Shown here one piece after another: positions 54,754 through 63,606 of a stretch of 64,000 nt of DNA (its first letter is position 1; every line of letters starts with the position of its first letter). The translations under genes and the position numbers were made by a program. A model generated the notes under the pieces. That model had not been told where the DNA came from. It did no database searches and saw only the letters and a list, made by a program, of their open reading frames with translations. The stretch comes from Tenacibaculum adriaticum (GTDB lineage Bacteria > Bacteroidota > Bacteroidia > Flavobacteriales > Flavobacteriaceae): positions 496,001 through 560,000 of the forward strand of contig NZ_VNIA01000002.1 of the NCBI RefSeq assembly GCF_008124875.1, read 5' to 3'.

Positions 54754-56202
54754 ATGAAAATTCGATATTCTCTTTTACTTATTGTAACATTATTAACATC
54801 TTTTCTTTTTTATAACTGTTCTAAAACAGAAGAGATCCCTCAAGATATTAAAATTAATGATTTTGTTTGGGGCGGTATGAACGCTTATTACAAATGGCAG
54901 GGGGAAGTACTCGATTTAGCAGATAATCGTTTTGTGAATAGAAATCAACTTAATAATTATTTAGCTGGTTTCAATGCTCCTGATGATTTATTTTATAGCT
55001 TGATTTCTTATCAAAATGAATATCCTAGAGATCCTCAAAGAATATTCTCGTGGATTGTTGATGATTATATTGCTTTAGAAGACTCTTTTCAAGGGAGAAG
55101 ATTAACTAGTGGAATGAAAGTTACATTAAATCGTTATGAAGATGGATCCAACAATGTTTACGCATATGTTAGAGATGTTGTTATTGGTTCTGATGCTGAA
55201 AATAATGGTGTAACACGCGGTATGATTTTTTCAGAAATTAACGGAACACAAATAACAATAGGTAATTACAATGATTTGTTTGACCTCAACAGTTTTACGA
55301 TTTCTCTAGCCGATTTTAATGGAGGGAATCCTATTGTAAATGGATCAACTATAAACGTTACAAAAACAGACCTTCAAGAAAACCCTGTAAAAATTGCTAA
55401 AACAGTATTTGATAATGGTACTACTAAAATAGGTTATTTAATGTATAATCAGTTTTCTACAGAATTTGATGATGAATTAAATAATGCTTTCGCGACTTTT
55501 AAAGCAGATGCTATTACCGATTTAATAGTGGATTTACGCTATAACGGTGGTGGTTCTGTTAGATCAGCAATCTATTTAGGAAGCATGATCTCTACACAAT
55601 CAAACGATGCTATTTTCGCTAAACAAATATGGAATAACAAAGTAATGAGCAACATAAATAACAGTAACTTTATCGATTACTTTACTGACCAAATTAACAA
55701 TGGTATTGTAAGCGAATCTATTAATAGTTTAAATTTAAATACTGTTTATTTTATAGTTTCTGATGCAACTGCCTCTGCTTCAGAATTAGTAATTAACGCT
55801 TTAAAAGCATACATAGACGTAAAACTAGTAGGTACTCAAACCGTAGGAAAGCAAGTAGGTTCTATTACTTTATACGATTCTGATGATTATACTCGTAACG
55901 GACCAAACTTTAATACATCTCATGCATGGGCAATTCAACCAATTGTTTTAGAGATTCAGAATAAAGACAACGAAAACGAGCCTGAAGGTTATATTCCTGA
56001 AGTAGAAATTGAAGAAGATCCTGCAAATTTAGGAGTTCTAGGAGACCCAAATAACGAGCCTTTATTAGAAAGAACCATTCAATATATTCTTACTGGATCT
56101 AAAGGAGTTTCTACTCAAAAGAGATCTTTTAAAACTGATAAAATTTGGGACTCTAATATGACTTTCCTTGATTACAACAATATGTATGTTGAGTTGAAAT
56201 AA
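54754..56202 (+). CDS. S41-family peptidase lipoprotein
   Basis: 482 aa. Lipoprotein signal (LLLIVTLLTSFLFYNCSKTEE). A PDZ-like segment is near residues 110-160 (GSDAENNGVTRGMIFSEING), followed by the S41 (C-terminal processing protease) fold with DLIVDLRYNGGGSVRSA and the catalytic Ser in SDATASASELVINALK near residue 350. A Lys later in the domain (TQTVGKQVGSITLY) completes a Ser/Lys dyad. Periplasmic or surface-exposed. It is divergent from the ECF sigma operon; no relation is proven. Confidence 0.9.
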   Translation: MKIRYSLLLIVTLLTSFLFYNCSKTEEIPQDIKINDFVWGGMNAYYKWQGEVLDLADNRFVNRNQLNNYLAGFNAPDDLFYSLISYQNEYPRDPQRIFSWIVDDYIALEDSFQGRRLTSGMKVTLNRYEDGSNNVYAYVRDVVIGSDAENNGVTRGMIFSEINGTQITIGNYNDLFDLNSFTISLADFNGGNPIVNGSTINVTKTDLQENPVKIAKTVFDNGTTKIGYLMYNQFSTEFDDELNNAFATFKADAITDLIVDLRYNGGGSVRSAIYLGSMISTQSNDAIFAKQIWNNKVMSNINNSNFIDYFTDQINNGIVSESINSLNLNTVYFIVSDATASASELVINALKAYIDVKLVGTQTVGKQVGSITLYDSDDYTRNGPNFNTSHAWAIQPIVLEIQNKDNENEPEGYIPEVEIEEDPANLGVLGDPNNEPLLERTIQYILTGSKGVSTQKRSFKTDKIWDSNMTFLDYNNMYVELK

Positions 56203-56224
56203 GAATCAACTTCAATCAAAAATA

Positions 56225-56253
56225 AAAATCCAGTAAATTACTGGATTTTTTTA
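56225..56253. terminator. Bidirectional terminator
   Basis: AAAATCCAGTAA/TTACTGGATTTT stem between the convergent S41 peptidase and DUF72 genes, with A- and T-runs on the flanks. Confidence 0.9.
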
Positions 56254-56254
56254 T

Positions 56255-57142
56255 TTAAAATAAACTCGCTTGTTGACCTTCATTGGGTATTTTTAAATTC
56301 ATTCCCAACTCTTTATTTAGTTTTTGAATAAAATAAGAGGCTAATAAAGGTGATTGAACTTCTAAATTTTGATGAATAAAAAAGTGAATGTTTTGTAAAC
56401 CTAACCCTGTCCATTCTTTCAAACGGTTTACCCAATCATCTAAACGTGTATAATCCGTAGGATGATTTGCTCCGACATATCTTACAAAAGCTTCATTATT
56501 CGTTAAACGCATATGCAACATATCTCTTCTGCCTGCTGTATCCACAATTGTGTTAGAAATTGTATTGTCTTCTAACAACTGATAAAACTCTTTTGAAACA
56601 CTATCATCTGTAAACCAATCTGTATGTCTACACTCTACAGATAATGAAACCTCCTTCGGCCAACTCTCTACAAAGTTTTGTAATTTATCAAAGTTCTTGG
56701 GACCAAAATTACTATGCAACTGTAAAAAGATAGTTCCTAATTTTTCTTCTAACCGCAAAGCACAATCTAAATAGTAATTTACTGCATCAGCAACTCCTTC
56801 TAATCGTTTCCAATGACTGATTTCTTGTGTTAACTTCGGAAAAAATTTAAATCCTTCTGGAGTTTTATTTTTCCATTTCTCGAACTGTTCTGCAGGAAAT
56901 TGCCTATAAAAAGTAGCGTTTAGCTCTATCGAATTAAACTGACTCGAATAATAAACGAGTTCATCTTTTGTTCCTTTTGGATAAAATCCTTTTAGATCAG
57001 CTTTGTTCCACTTAGCACAACCTACATACACCGAAGGTTTCTCTACTGTTTCATACTTCGATAAAATTCTAACAGTATCAGGATGTGTTTTAGGCAATGT
57101 AAAATCTACAAATTCAGGATGTTCTACTTTTCCAAATTTCAT
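56255..57142 (-). CDS. DUF72 domain protein
   Basis: 295 aa. TIM-barrel-like family with YVGCAKWNKADLKGFYP, YSSQFNSIELNATFYR, KFFPKLTQEISHWKRL, LGTIFLQLHSNFGP, LSVECRHTDWF and YVRYVGANHPTDYTRLDDW. These are the conserved motifs of DUF72. Biochemical activity not established to my knowledge. It lies one base downstream of the patatin-like gene on the same strand, so both are probably co-transcribed. Confidence 0.9.
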   Translation of the reverse strand: MKFGKVEHPEFVDFTLPKTHPDTVRILSKYETVEKPSVYVGCAKWNKADLKGFYPKGTKDELVYYSSQFNSIELNATFYRQFPAEQFEKWKNKTPEGFKFFPKLTQEISHWKRLEGVADAVNYYLDCALRLEEKLGTIFLQLHSNFGPKNFDKLQNFVESWPKEVSLSVECRHTDWFTDDSVSKEFYQLLEDNTISNTIVDTAGRRDMLHMRLTNNEAFVRYVGANHPTDYTRLDDWVNRLKEWTGLGLQNIHFFIHQNLEVQSPLLASYFIQKLNKELGMNLKIPNEGQQASLF

Positions 57143-57143
57143 A

Positions 57144-58103
57144 CTAAATTTCCATGTTTTCTAACCCTTCTTCTACTTCTTGATTATTCATCAATTCGGG
57201 TCTAAATTCACTCATCAACGCATCATTTTCACTTCTAGCATGCTCATACCCTTGTTTCCACCAGCTACTCATCAATTTTTTATCAAAAATAAGTGAGTTC
57301 GTAGTTAAAACAGTTGGTGTGTAATATAAATTCAGTTTTACATCATTATGTTTTGCTGAAAGTTTACCAATGGTTATGTTGTGCCTTTCTACATGTTCTA
57401 ACATAAAATCAAAAACATCAAATAATAATGAAAAAGGATTTTTAGCAGGTAAGCGATTAAACTGTGTAATTTCTGTTTCTAAAATAATAGCATCAACTTC
57501 TTTGGCACCTCTTAAAATAGCTTCTCTAATAGGAATCAAACAACCAAAACCACCATCTGCGTACTGACAGTAGTTTTTCTCTAATAAACTCATAAAAGGC
57601 ACATAATTACACGACCCCCAAATCCAATCGCAAAAGTCTTCATAAGTACATTCTACAATAGATTTATACTCAATTTTACTTTCTGTTAAATTCGAAACAG
57701 TTACCACCACATCTTTATGTGTTTCTCTTATTCTGTAGTACATATCTTTAGTGATTTTCTCTTTAATAAGCTTACGCAAATTTTTACTCTCACCAAACGT
57801 TTTCCGCCCGTTTATAAAATTCCAAAGGGTATTAATGTGTCGAATTGATATTACTTTTTCACCATGAACTTTTTTAATTTCGAAAGGATTGTTGCTAAAA
57901 ATACTACGCTGATTCACATTGGTATATAATTCTTTAAGTTCATCAACCATTCCTAAAGCTAAATGTGAAACCATTAAACTACCGGTAGAGGTTCCTAAAA
58001 ACAAGTCATAGTCTTTTCCCTTTTTTTTCATTAAATACTCAGCTACTCCTCCAGCGAATGCTCCTTTGCTTCCGCCACCTGAAATTACCAATGCTTTTTT
58101 CAT
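57144..58103 (-). CDS. Patatin-like phospholipase
   Basis: 319 aa, cytoplasmic (no signal peptide). Seen: the oxyanion motif SGGGSKGAFAGGVAEYL, the nucleophile elbow FLGTSTGSLM (GxSxG), and the dyad Asp in QYADGGFGCLIP (DGG). These form the Ser-Asp dyad of patatins, which hydrolyse acyl esters of lipids. The C-terminal part is longer than the minimal domain and contains FSLLFDVFDFMLEHV. Divergent from the beta-propeller lipoprotein gene that starts 42 bases away. Physiological lipid substrate unknown. Confidence 0.9.
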   Translation of the reverse strand: MKKALVISGGGSKGAFAGGVAEYLMKKKGKDYDLFLGTSTGSLMVSHLALGMVDELKELYTNVNQRSIFSNNPFEIKKVHGEKVISIRHINTLWNFINGRKTFGESKNLRKLIKEKITKDMYYRIRETHKDVVVTVSNLTESKIEYKSIVECTYEDFCDWIWGSCNYVPFMSLLEKNYCQYADGGFGCLIPIREAILRGAKEVDAIILETEITQFNRLPAKNPFSLLFDVFDFMLEHVERHNITIGKLSAKHNDVKLNLYYTPTVLTTNSLIFDKKLMSSWWKQGYEHARSENDALMSEFRPELMNNQEVEEGLENMEI

Positions 58104-58144
58104 TAAAAAATAGTTACTTTAGACTACTAAAATATGAAAAACCA

Positions 58145-59188
58145 ATGAAACATTTCCTTTTATTTATTTCCTTCGGAATTTTGCTTACATCCTGTAAAAA
58201 TGAGTACAAGCCTAGAGTAATTAATAATATCACCATACAGGAATTTACAATAGATAGCACAAGTATTAGAGCTATTGAAGTAATTGATAAAAACTCGATG
58301 TACTATGCAGGCTCAAAAGGAGATATTGGTTTTACTTCGGATGCTGGTAAAAACTGGAAAATAAAAAATATTCATTTTCAAGATACTATAATTCCTCATT
58401 TTAGAAGCATTACGAAAAGTGGAGAAAATATTTTTGCCCTATCTGTTGGAAATCCAGCTTTATTATATAAAATTTCAGATAAAAAAATTGATTTAGTATA
58501 TACTGAAGAGCATGAAAAAGCTTTTTACGATGCTATGAAATTCTTTGCCGATGATAAATATGGTATTGCTGTTGGTGATCCTACGGATCAATGTCCTTCT
58601 ATTATTTTAACTTCAGATAGAGGAAACACTTGGACAAAAATTCCATGCGATAAATTACCAATATTTGAAAATGGTGAAGCCTTTTTTGCTGCGAGTAACA
58701 CCAATATAAAAATCATTAACAATACGGTTTGGATTGTTTCTGGCGGAAAAAAAGCACGCATGTTAAAATCTACAGATAAAGGCCAAACTTGGAGTATTTA
58801 TAATACTCCAATCGTTCAAGGAAATGGCCCTCAAGGAATTTATTCTGTTGATTTTTTTGATGAAAACAATGGGATAGTAATCGGTGGAGATTACTCTAAA
58901 CCGGAAGACAATTGTAAAAACAAAGCCATAACTTCTGATGGTGGTAAAACTTGGGAAATTGTTTCAGACAACAATAACCCAAATTATAAAAGTTGTGTAC
59001 AATATGTTCCAAACACCAACGGAAAGGAAGTTTTTGCTGTTGGTAAAACAGGAGTTTCTTTTTCTAATGATGGTGGAAATACCTGGAAAGAAGTATCTAA
59101 AGACAGTTATTATACCATTAAGTTTGTTGACAAAAACACAGCTTGGTTAGCAGGACACGAAAAAATTGGGAAGTTATTACTTAACTAA
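58145..59188 (+). CDS. BNR/YCF48-type beta-propeller lipoprotein
   Basis: About 347 aa. The start was set at ATG 58145 (MKHFLLFISFGILLTSCKNEYK), which gives a clean lipoprotein signal; the earlier in-frame start at 58058 overlaps the divergent patatin gene and has no signal character. The body has Asp-box type repeats: GFTSDAGKNWKIK, ILTSDRGNTWTKI, LKSTDKGQTWSIY, AITSDGGKTWEIV and SFSNDGGNTWKEV. This is the sialidase/photosystem-stability-factor type propeller. No enzymatic residues are evident. A binding or assembly role outside the cytoplasm is likely. Confidence 0.85.
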   Translation: MKHFLLFISFGILLTSCKNEYKPRVINNITIQEFTIDSTSIRAIEVIDKNSMYYAGSKGDIGFTSDAGKNWKIKNIHFQDTIIPHFRSITKSGENIFALSVGNPALLYKISDKKIDLVYTEEHEKAFYDAMKFFADDKYGIAVGDPTDQCPSIILTSDRGNTWTKIPCDKLPIFENGEAFFAASNTNIKIINNTVWIVSGGKKARMLKSTDKGQTWSIYNTPIVQGNGPQGIYSVDFFDENNGIVIGGDYSKPEDNCKNKAITSDGGKTWEIVSDNNNPNYKSCVQYVPNTNGKEVFAVGKTGVSFSNDGGNTWKEVSKDSYYTIKFVDKNTAWLAGHEKIGKLLLN

Positions 59189-59264
59189 CTCTTAAACTTA
59201 TGTTAAAGAAACCGTTAATCCACTATTATTAAATATTTTTAATGATTAATTCAATTATACTACA

Positions 59265-62216
59265 ATGAAAAAAATACTAATACTCCTCTTTTTTAGCGTA
59301 TCAGTAATCTATTCGCAAGAATATTTCCCAACAAATACAGGAGTAAAAACCTCAAAAAACACCTCTGTTGCATTTACCAATGCTACCATTTATGTTACTG
59401 CTACTAACATTATAAAAAAAGGAACACTACTTATAAAAGATGGTAAAGTTGTTAGTATAGGTAAACGTATTTCAATTCCTAATGACGCTGAAGTGGTTGA
59501 TTTGAAAGATAAAACCATATACCCTTCTTTTATCGATATATACAATTCTTTTGGTATTCAATCACCAAAAAGAGAACAAAATTCAAGTCGTCGTCCACAA
59601 TACGATGCTAGTAGAAAAGGATATTATTGGAACGATCATATTCGTCCAGATGTTAATGCAGCTACGGAGTTTTCATTCGACAACAAAAAAGCAAAAGAGC
59701 TTTTAGAAGCTGGTTTCGGGGTCGTAAACACACATGTGGAAGATGGAATTATGCAGGGAAATGGAATTTTAGTTGCACTAAATCCCAATTCTTCAGACGG
59801 CTATAGAATTTTAGATAAAAAATCTGGTAATTATTTATCATTCAACAAAAGTAAAAAATCCAATCAGTCCTACCCTACATCTCGTATGGGTGCAATGGCT
59901 TTATTACGTCAAACTTACATGGATGCTGATTGGTATGCTAACGGGAATGCAAAAAACACCGATTTAGCATTAGAAGCTTTGAATAAAAACAAAACCTTAC
60001 CTCAAATTTTTAATACAGGTAACTATTTAGATGCCTTACGTGCAGATAAAGTTGGAGATGAATTCGGAATTCAATACACTATTTTAGGAGGTGGTAATGA
60101 ATACGAACGCATTGAGGAAATAAAAAACACCAATGCAAAATTTATACTTCCTGTTAATTTTAGAAAAGCATACGATGTTAGCGATCAATTTTTAGCAGAT
60201 AAAATTTCATTACACGATATGAGACAATGGAATCAAGAGCCTTCTAATCCTTCTATTTTAGCAAAAAACGGAATCACTTTCGCATTCACTACACGCGATT
60301 TAAAATCAACTAAAGATTTTAATAAAAACATCCAAAAGGCTATTAAACATGGTTTGGATAAAACCAAAGCTTTAGAAGCACTTACTACGATTCCTGCTCA
60401 AATAATAGGTAAATCTAATGTTGGAAACTTAAATGTTGGAAGTTATGCCAACTTCCTAATCACTTCCGGAGACATTTTTGATAGCAAAACAACTATTTAC
60501 GAAAACTGGACACAAGGTGATCAAAATGTAATAAACTCTAAAGATATTAAAGATTTAACAGGAGATTATATGGTTGCGGTTAATGGGAAAACGTACGATT
60601 TAACCATTTCTGGTAAAGGTGATAAACAAAAAGGAAGTGTCAAATTCGGTGAAAAGAAATTAAAATCTGACTTTTCATTTAAAGACGACTGGGTACAATT
60701 AACAATTAACGATAATGATCAATTCTTACGTTTAGCAGGAAAAATTATCAATGCCTCAAACGCAATGCAAGGTGCAGGTAAAGACAATTTGGGTAATGAT
60801 ATTAGTTGGTCTGCTTCTAAAAAAGTTAAAAAATCTGATGACAAGAAAAAAGATGATAAAAAGTCTAATGATAAAAAACTAGTCATACAACCTGTAAGTT
60901 ATCCTAACATTGGGTATGGTAATTATACAAAACCTCAAAAACAAACTATATTAATCAAAAATGCAACAGTTTGGACGAGTGAAAATAATCAGGTTTTAAA
61001 AAATACAGATGTTTTATTAAAAGATGGTAAAATTTCACAAATCGGCAAAAACTTATCTACAAGAGGTGCTACAGTTATTGATGGAACAGATAAATATCTA
61101 ACTGCAGGTATTATAGATGAACATTCTCATATTGCAACTTCTGCCGTAAATGAAGCGGGTCATAACTCAACAGCAGAAGTTACTATTGAAGATGTAGTAA
61201 ATCCCGATGATATTAATATCTACAGAAATTTGGCTGGAGGTGTAACTTCGATTCAAATTTTACACGGATCTGCCAATCCTATTGGTGGTCGTTCAGCAAT
61301 CATCAAACTAAAATGGGGAGAAAATGCTGACAATTTAATTTACAAAAACTCTCCAAAGTTTATCAAATTTGCGTTGGGTGAAAACGTAAAACAATCTAAT
61401 TGGGGAGATAGTAATACCATTCGTTTTCCACAAACTCGTATGGGTGTTGAGCAAGTATATACCGATTACTTCCAACGTGCTAAAGAATATGATGCCTTAA
61501 AGAAAAGTGGTAAATCGTACCGAAAAGATTTAGAATTAGAAGCTTTAGCAGAAATTATTAACAAAGAACGTTTTATTTCTTGTCACTCTTATGTGCAGTC
61601 GGAAATTAACATGTTGATGAAAGTCGCTGAAAAATTTAATTTTAATATTAATACATTCACACACATTTTAGAAGGCTATAAGGTCGCTGATAAAATGAAG
61701 CAACACGGTGTTGGTGGTTCTACTTTCTCAGATTGGTGGGCTTATAAATATGAAGTAAACGACGCAATCCCTTATAATGCTGCCATTATGCATAATCAAG
61801 GAATTACGGTTGCTATTAATTCTGATGATGCTGAAATGTCTCGTAGATTAAACCAAGAAGCCGCAAAAACCATGAAATATGGAGATTTAACTGAACAAGA
61901 AGCTTGGAGAATGGTAACTATTAATCCTGCCAAATTATTACATATTGATGATAGAACTGGTAGTATTAAAACTGGAAAAGATGCAGATATAGTAGTTTGG
62001 AGTGGAAATCCGCTGTCTATCTATTCTAAAGCAGAAAAAACAATCATTGACGGAGCTATTTATTTTGATATTGAAAAAGAACGACAAAAAAGAAAAGAAA
62101 TAAAAGCTGAACGAGCGAAATTGATTGAAATGATGTTACAAGAAAAATTAGGCGGTGCTGAAACACAAGCACCCACTAAAAAAGAACATAAATTATTTCA
62201 CTGTGACACCGAATAA
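59265..62216 (+). CDS. Exported amidohydrolase-family protein with two such domains
   Basis: 983 aa. Signal peptide (LILLFFSVSVIYSQEY). The N-terminal amidohydrolase-like half (NATIYVTATNIIKKGTLLIKDGKV, about residues 35-430) reads TIYPSFIDIYNSFG where the metal-binding HxH is expected, so it is probably inactive. The C-terminal half (about residues 570-950) has a canonical-looking IIDEHSHIATSA, later His residues (SCHSYVQSEI, TFTHILEGY) and the Asp in AINSDDAEMSRR. It ends in a composite-domain strand (GKDADIVVWSGNPL). Substrate unknown. It is followed after 19 bases by a related gene. Confidence 0.85.
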   Translation: MKKILILLFFSVSVIYSQEYFPTNTGVKTSKNTSVAFTNATIYVTATNIIKKGTLLIKDGKVVSIGKRISIPNDAEVVDLKDKTIYPSFIDIYNSFGIQSPKREQNSSRRPQYDASRKGYYWNDHIRPDVNAATEFSFDNKKAKELLEAGFGVVNTHVEDGIMQGNGILVALNPNSSDGYRILDKKSGNYLSFNKSKKSNQSYPTSRMGAMALLRQTYMDADWYANGNAKNTDLALEALNKNKTLPQIFNTGNYLDALRADKVGDEFGIQYTILGGGNEYERIEEIKNTNAKFILPVNFRKAYDVSDQFLADKISLHDMRQWNQEPSNPSILAKNGITFAFTTRDLKSTKDFNKNIQKAIKHGLDKTKALEALTTIPAQIIGKSNVGNLNVGSYANFLITSGDIFDSKTTIYENWTQGDQNVINSKDIKDLTGDYMVAVNGKTYDLTISGKGDKQKGSVKFGEKKLKSDFSFKDDWVQLTINDNDQFLRLAGKIINASNAMQGAGKDNLGNDISWSASKKVKKSDDKKKDDKKSNDKKLVIQPVSYPNIGYGNYTKPQKQTILIKNATVWTSENNQVLKNTDVLLKDGKISQIGKNLSTRGATVIDGTDKYLTAGIIDEHSHIATSAVNEAGHNSTAEVTIEDVVNPDDINIYRNLAGGVTSIQILHGSANPIGGRSAIIKLKWGENADNLIYKNSPKFIKFALGENVKQSNWGDSNTIRFPQTRMGVEQVYTDYFQRAKEYDALKKSGKSYRKDLELEALAEIINKERFISCHSYVQSEINMLMKVAEKFNFNINTFTHILEGYKVADKMKQHGVGGSTFSDWWAYKYEVNDAIPYNAAIMHNQGITVAINSDDAEMSRRLNQEAAKTMKYGDLTEQEAWRMVTINPAKLLHIDDRTGSIKTGKDADIVVWSGNPLSIYSKAEKTIIDGAIYFDIEKERQKRKEIKAERAKLIEMMLQEKLGGAETQAPTKKEHKLFHCDTE

Positions 62217-62235
62217 GAACTCAAAATTTACAACA

Positions 62236-63534
62236 ATGAAAAAACAATTTTTATATAGCTTGGTTTGTTTCTTATTCTTAGGAAATAGTTTTGCACAGCA
62301 AACACCAGCACCCAAACAAACAAACGATTACACTATTGAAGGAGGAACTGCACATTTAGGAAATGGACAAGTGATCGAAAATTCACTTATTATGTTTTCT
62401 AATGGAAAAATTTCCTTTGTTGGAAATGCGAATATGAAAATTGCACGAAAAGGAACCGTTATAAACGCAAAAGGAAAACATGTCTATCCTGGTTTTATTG
62501 CTACAAACACCTCTCTTGGTTTAGCTGAAATTGACGCCGTACGTGCTACTCGCGATTTTGATGAAGTAGGTACAATGCTTCCTCACATTCGTAGTATTAT
62601 AGCTTACAATACAGAAAGTAAAGTAATTGAAAGTATGAGACCAAACGGAGTCTTTACGGCACAAATTACGCCTCGTGGTGGTACCGTTTCGGGGACTTCT
62701 TCTGTTGTTCAGTTTGATGCTTGGAACTGGGAAGATGCTGCTGTAAAATTAGACGATGGTATTCATATTAATTGGCCTAATACTTTTTCTCGAGGACGTT
62801 GGTGGTTAGGAGAAGATCCTGGTTTAAAACCTAATAAAAAATACGCAGAAGAAGTAACAGCAATTAAAGAGTATTTTGAGGATGCAAAACGTTATTTATC
62901 AGGAAATAGAACTCCGAAGAATTTACCCTACGAATCAGTTCAAAACTTATTCAATAAAAGTCAAAAAATATTTATTCATGTTAATGGTAAAAAATCGATT
63001 ATAGATGCAATCGATTTATTTAAATCAGTAGGTATTACTAATATGGTTATCGTTCATGGGGAAGAAGCTGAAAAGGTTGCAACTATTTTAAAAGCCAATA
63101 ATATTCCTGTAATTATAGAGCGTGCACATCGTTTACCAAGTAATGAAGATGAAGATTACGATTTGCCTTTTCGAAATGCTAAAATTTTAACCGATGCAGG
63201 TATTTTAGTTGGTTTAGGTATGGAAGGTGATATGGAGCGTATGTCTGCTCGTAATTTACCTTTTTACGCTGGTACCTATGCCGCTTATGGATTAGATAAA
63301 GAAGAAGCTTTAAAGTTAATCACTCTAAATAATGCCAAAATATTAGGGATTGATGATAAAGTAGGTGCTTTAGAAGTTGGTAAAGACGCTACGCTATTTA
63401 TATCGGAAGGAGATGCCTTAGATATGCGAACCAATAAACTTACTGATGCATTTATTCAAGGTAGAAAACTGAGTTTAGAAACACATCAAACAAAACTTTG
63501 GAAACGATATTCCAATAAATACAAAAATCAATAA
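62236..63534 (+). CDS. Exported amidohydrolase-like protein lacking the HxH metal motif
   Basis: 432 aa. Start at 62236 (MKKQFLYSLVCFLFLGNSFAQ, a good signal peptide); an earlier in-frame start overlaps the previous gene and gives none. Amidohydrolase-like composite domain (TAHLGNGQVIENSLIMFSNGK) and barrel, but the expected PGFIDxHxH is VYPGFIATNTSLG, without His. It retains IFIHVNGK, MVIVHGEEAEK and a terminal GALEVGKDATLFIS. Probably catalytically altered or a structural partner of the preceding protein, with which it is likely co-transcribed. Confidence 0.83.
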   Translation: MKKQFLYSLVCFLFLGNSFAQQTPAPKQTNDYTIEGGTAHLGNGQVIENSLIMFSNGKISFVGNANMKIARKGTVINAKGKHVYPGFIATNTSLGLAEIDAVRATRDFDEVGTMLPHIRSIIAYNTESKVIESMRPNGVFTAQITPRGGTVSGTSSVVQFDAWNWEDAAVKLDDGIHINWPNTFSRGRWWLGEDPGLKPNKKYAEEVTAIKEYFEDAKRYLSGNRTPKNLPYESVQNLFNKSQKIFIHVNGKKSIIDAIDLFKSVGITNMVIVHGEEAEKVATILKANNIPVIIERAHRLPSNEDEDYDLPFRNAKILTDAGILVGLGMEGDMERMSARNLPFYAGTYAAYGLDKEEALKLITLNNAKILGIDDKVGALEVGKDATLFISEGDALDMRTNKLTDAFIQGRKLSLETHQTKLWKRYSNKYKNQ

Positions 63535-63539
63535 GTCTA

Positions 63540-63568
63540 AAAAGCTCGGGAAATTCCCGGGCTTTTTT
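63540..63568 (+). terminator. Terminator of the amidohydrolase operon
   Basis: AAAGCTCGGGAA/TTCCCGGGCTTTTTT, a strong GC-containing stem with a T-run, directly after the stop codon. Confidence 0.92.
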
Positions 63569-63591
63569 ATTTTTAGCACTTTAAAATTAGG

Positions 63592-63599
63592 TATTTTTG
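63592..63599 (+). promoter_or_regulatory. -7 element close to the RNA methyltransferase start
   Basis: TATTTTTG matches TAnnTTTG exactly and ends 7 bases before the ATG at 63607. If used, the mRNA would begin at or very near the start codon. No clear -33 TTTG is seen. Confidence 0.5.
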
Positions 63600-63606
63600 C
63601 TGAAAT

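Noticed and set aside
54754..56202. S41 peptidase as the regulated protease cleaving the anti-sigma-like protein
   Set aside because: Only adjacency supports it. The enzyme is a lipoprotein on a divergent transcript, and no ECF-type promoter was recognised before it.
58058..58144. Longer N-terminus for the beta-propeller lipoprotein
   Set aside because: It overlaps the divergent patatin gene and masks a clean lipoprotein signal beginning at 58145.
62155..62235. Longer N-terminus for the second amidohydrolase-like protein
   Set aside because: It overlaps the preceding gene by 62 bases and hides the signal peptide starting at 62236.
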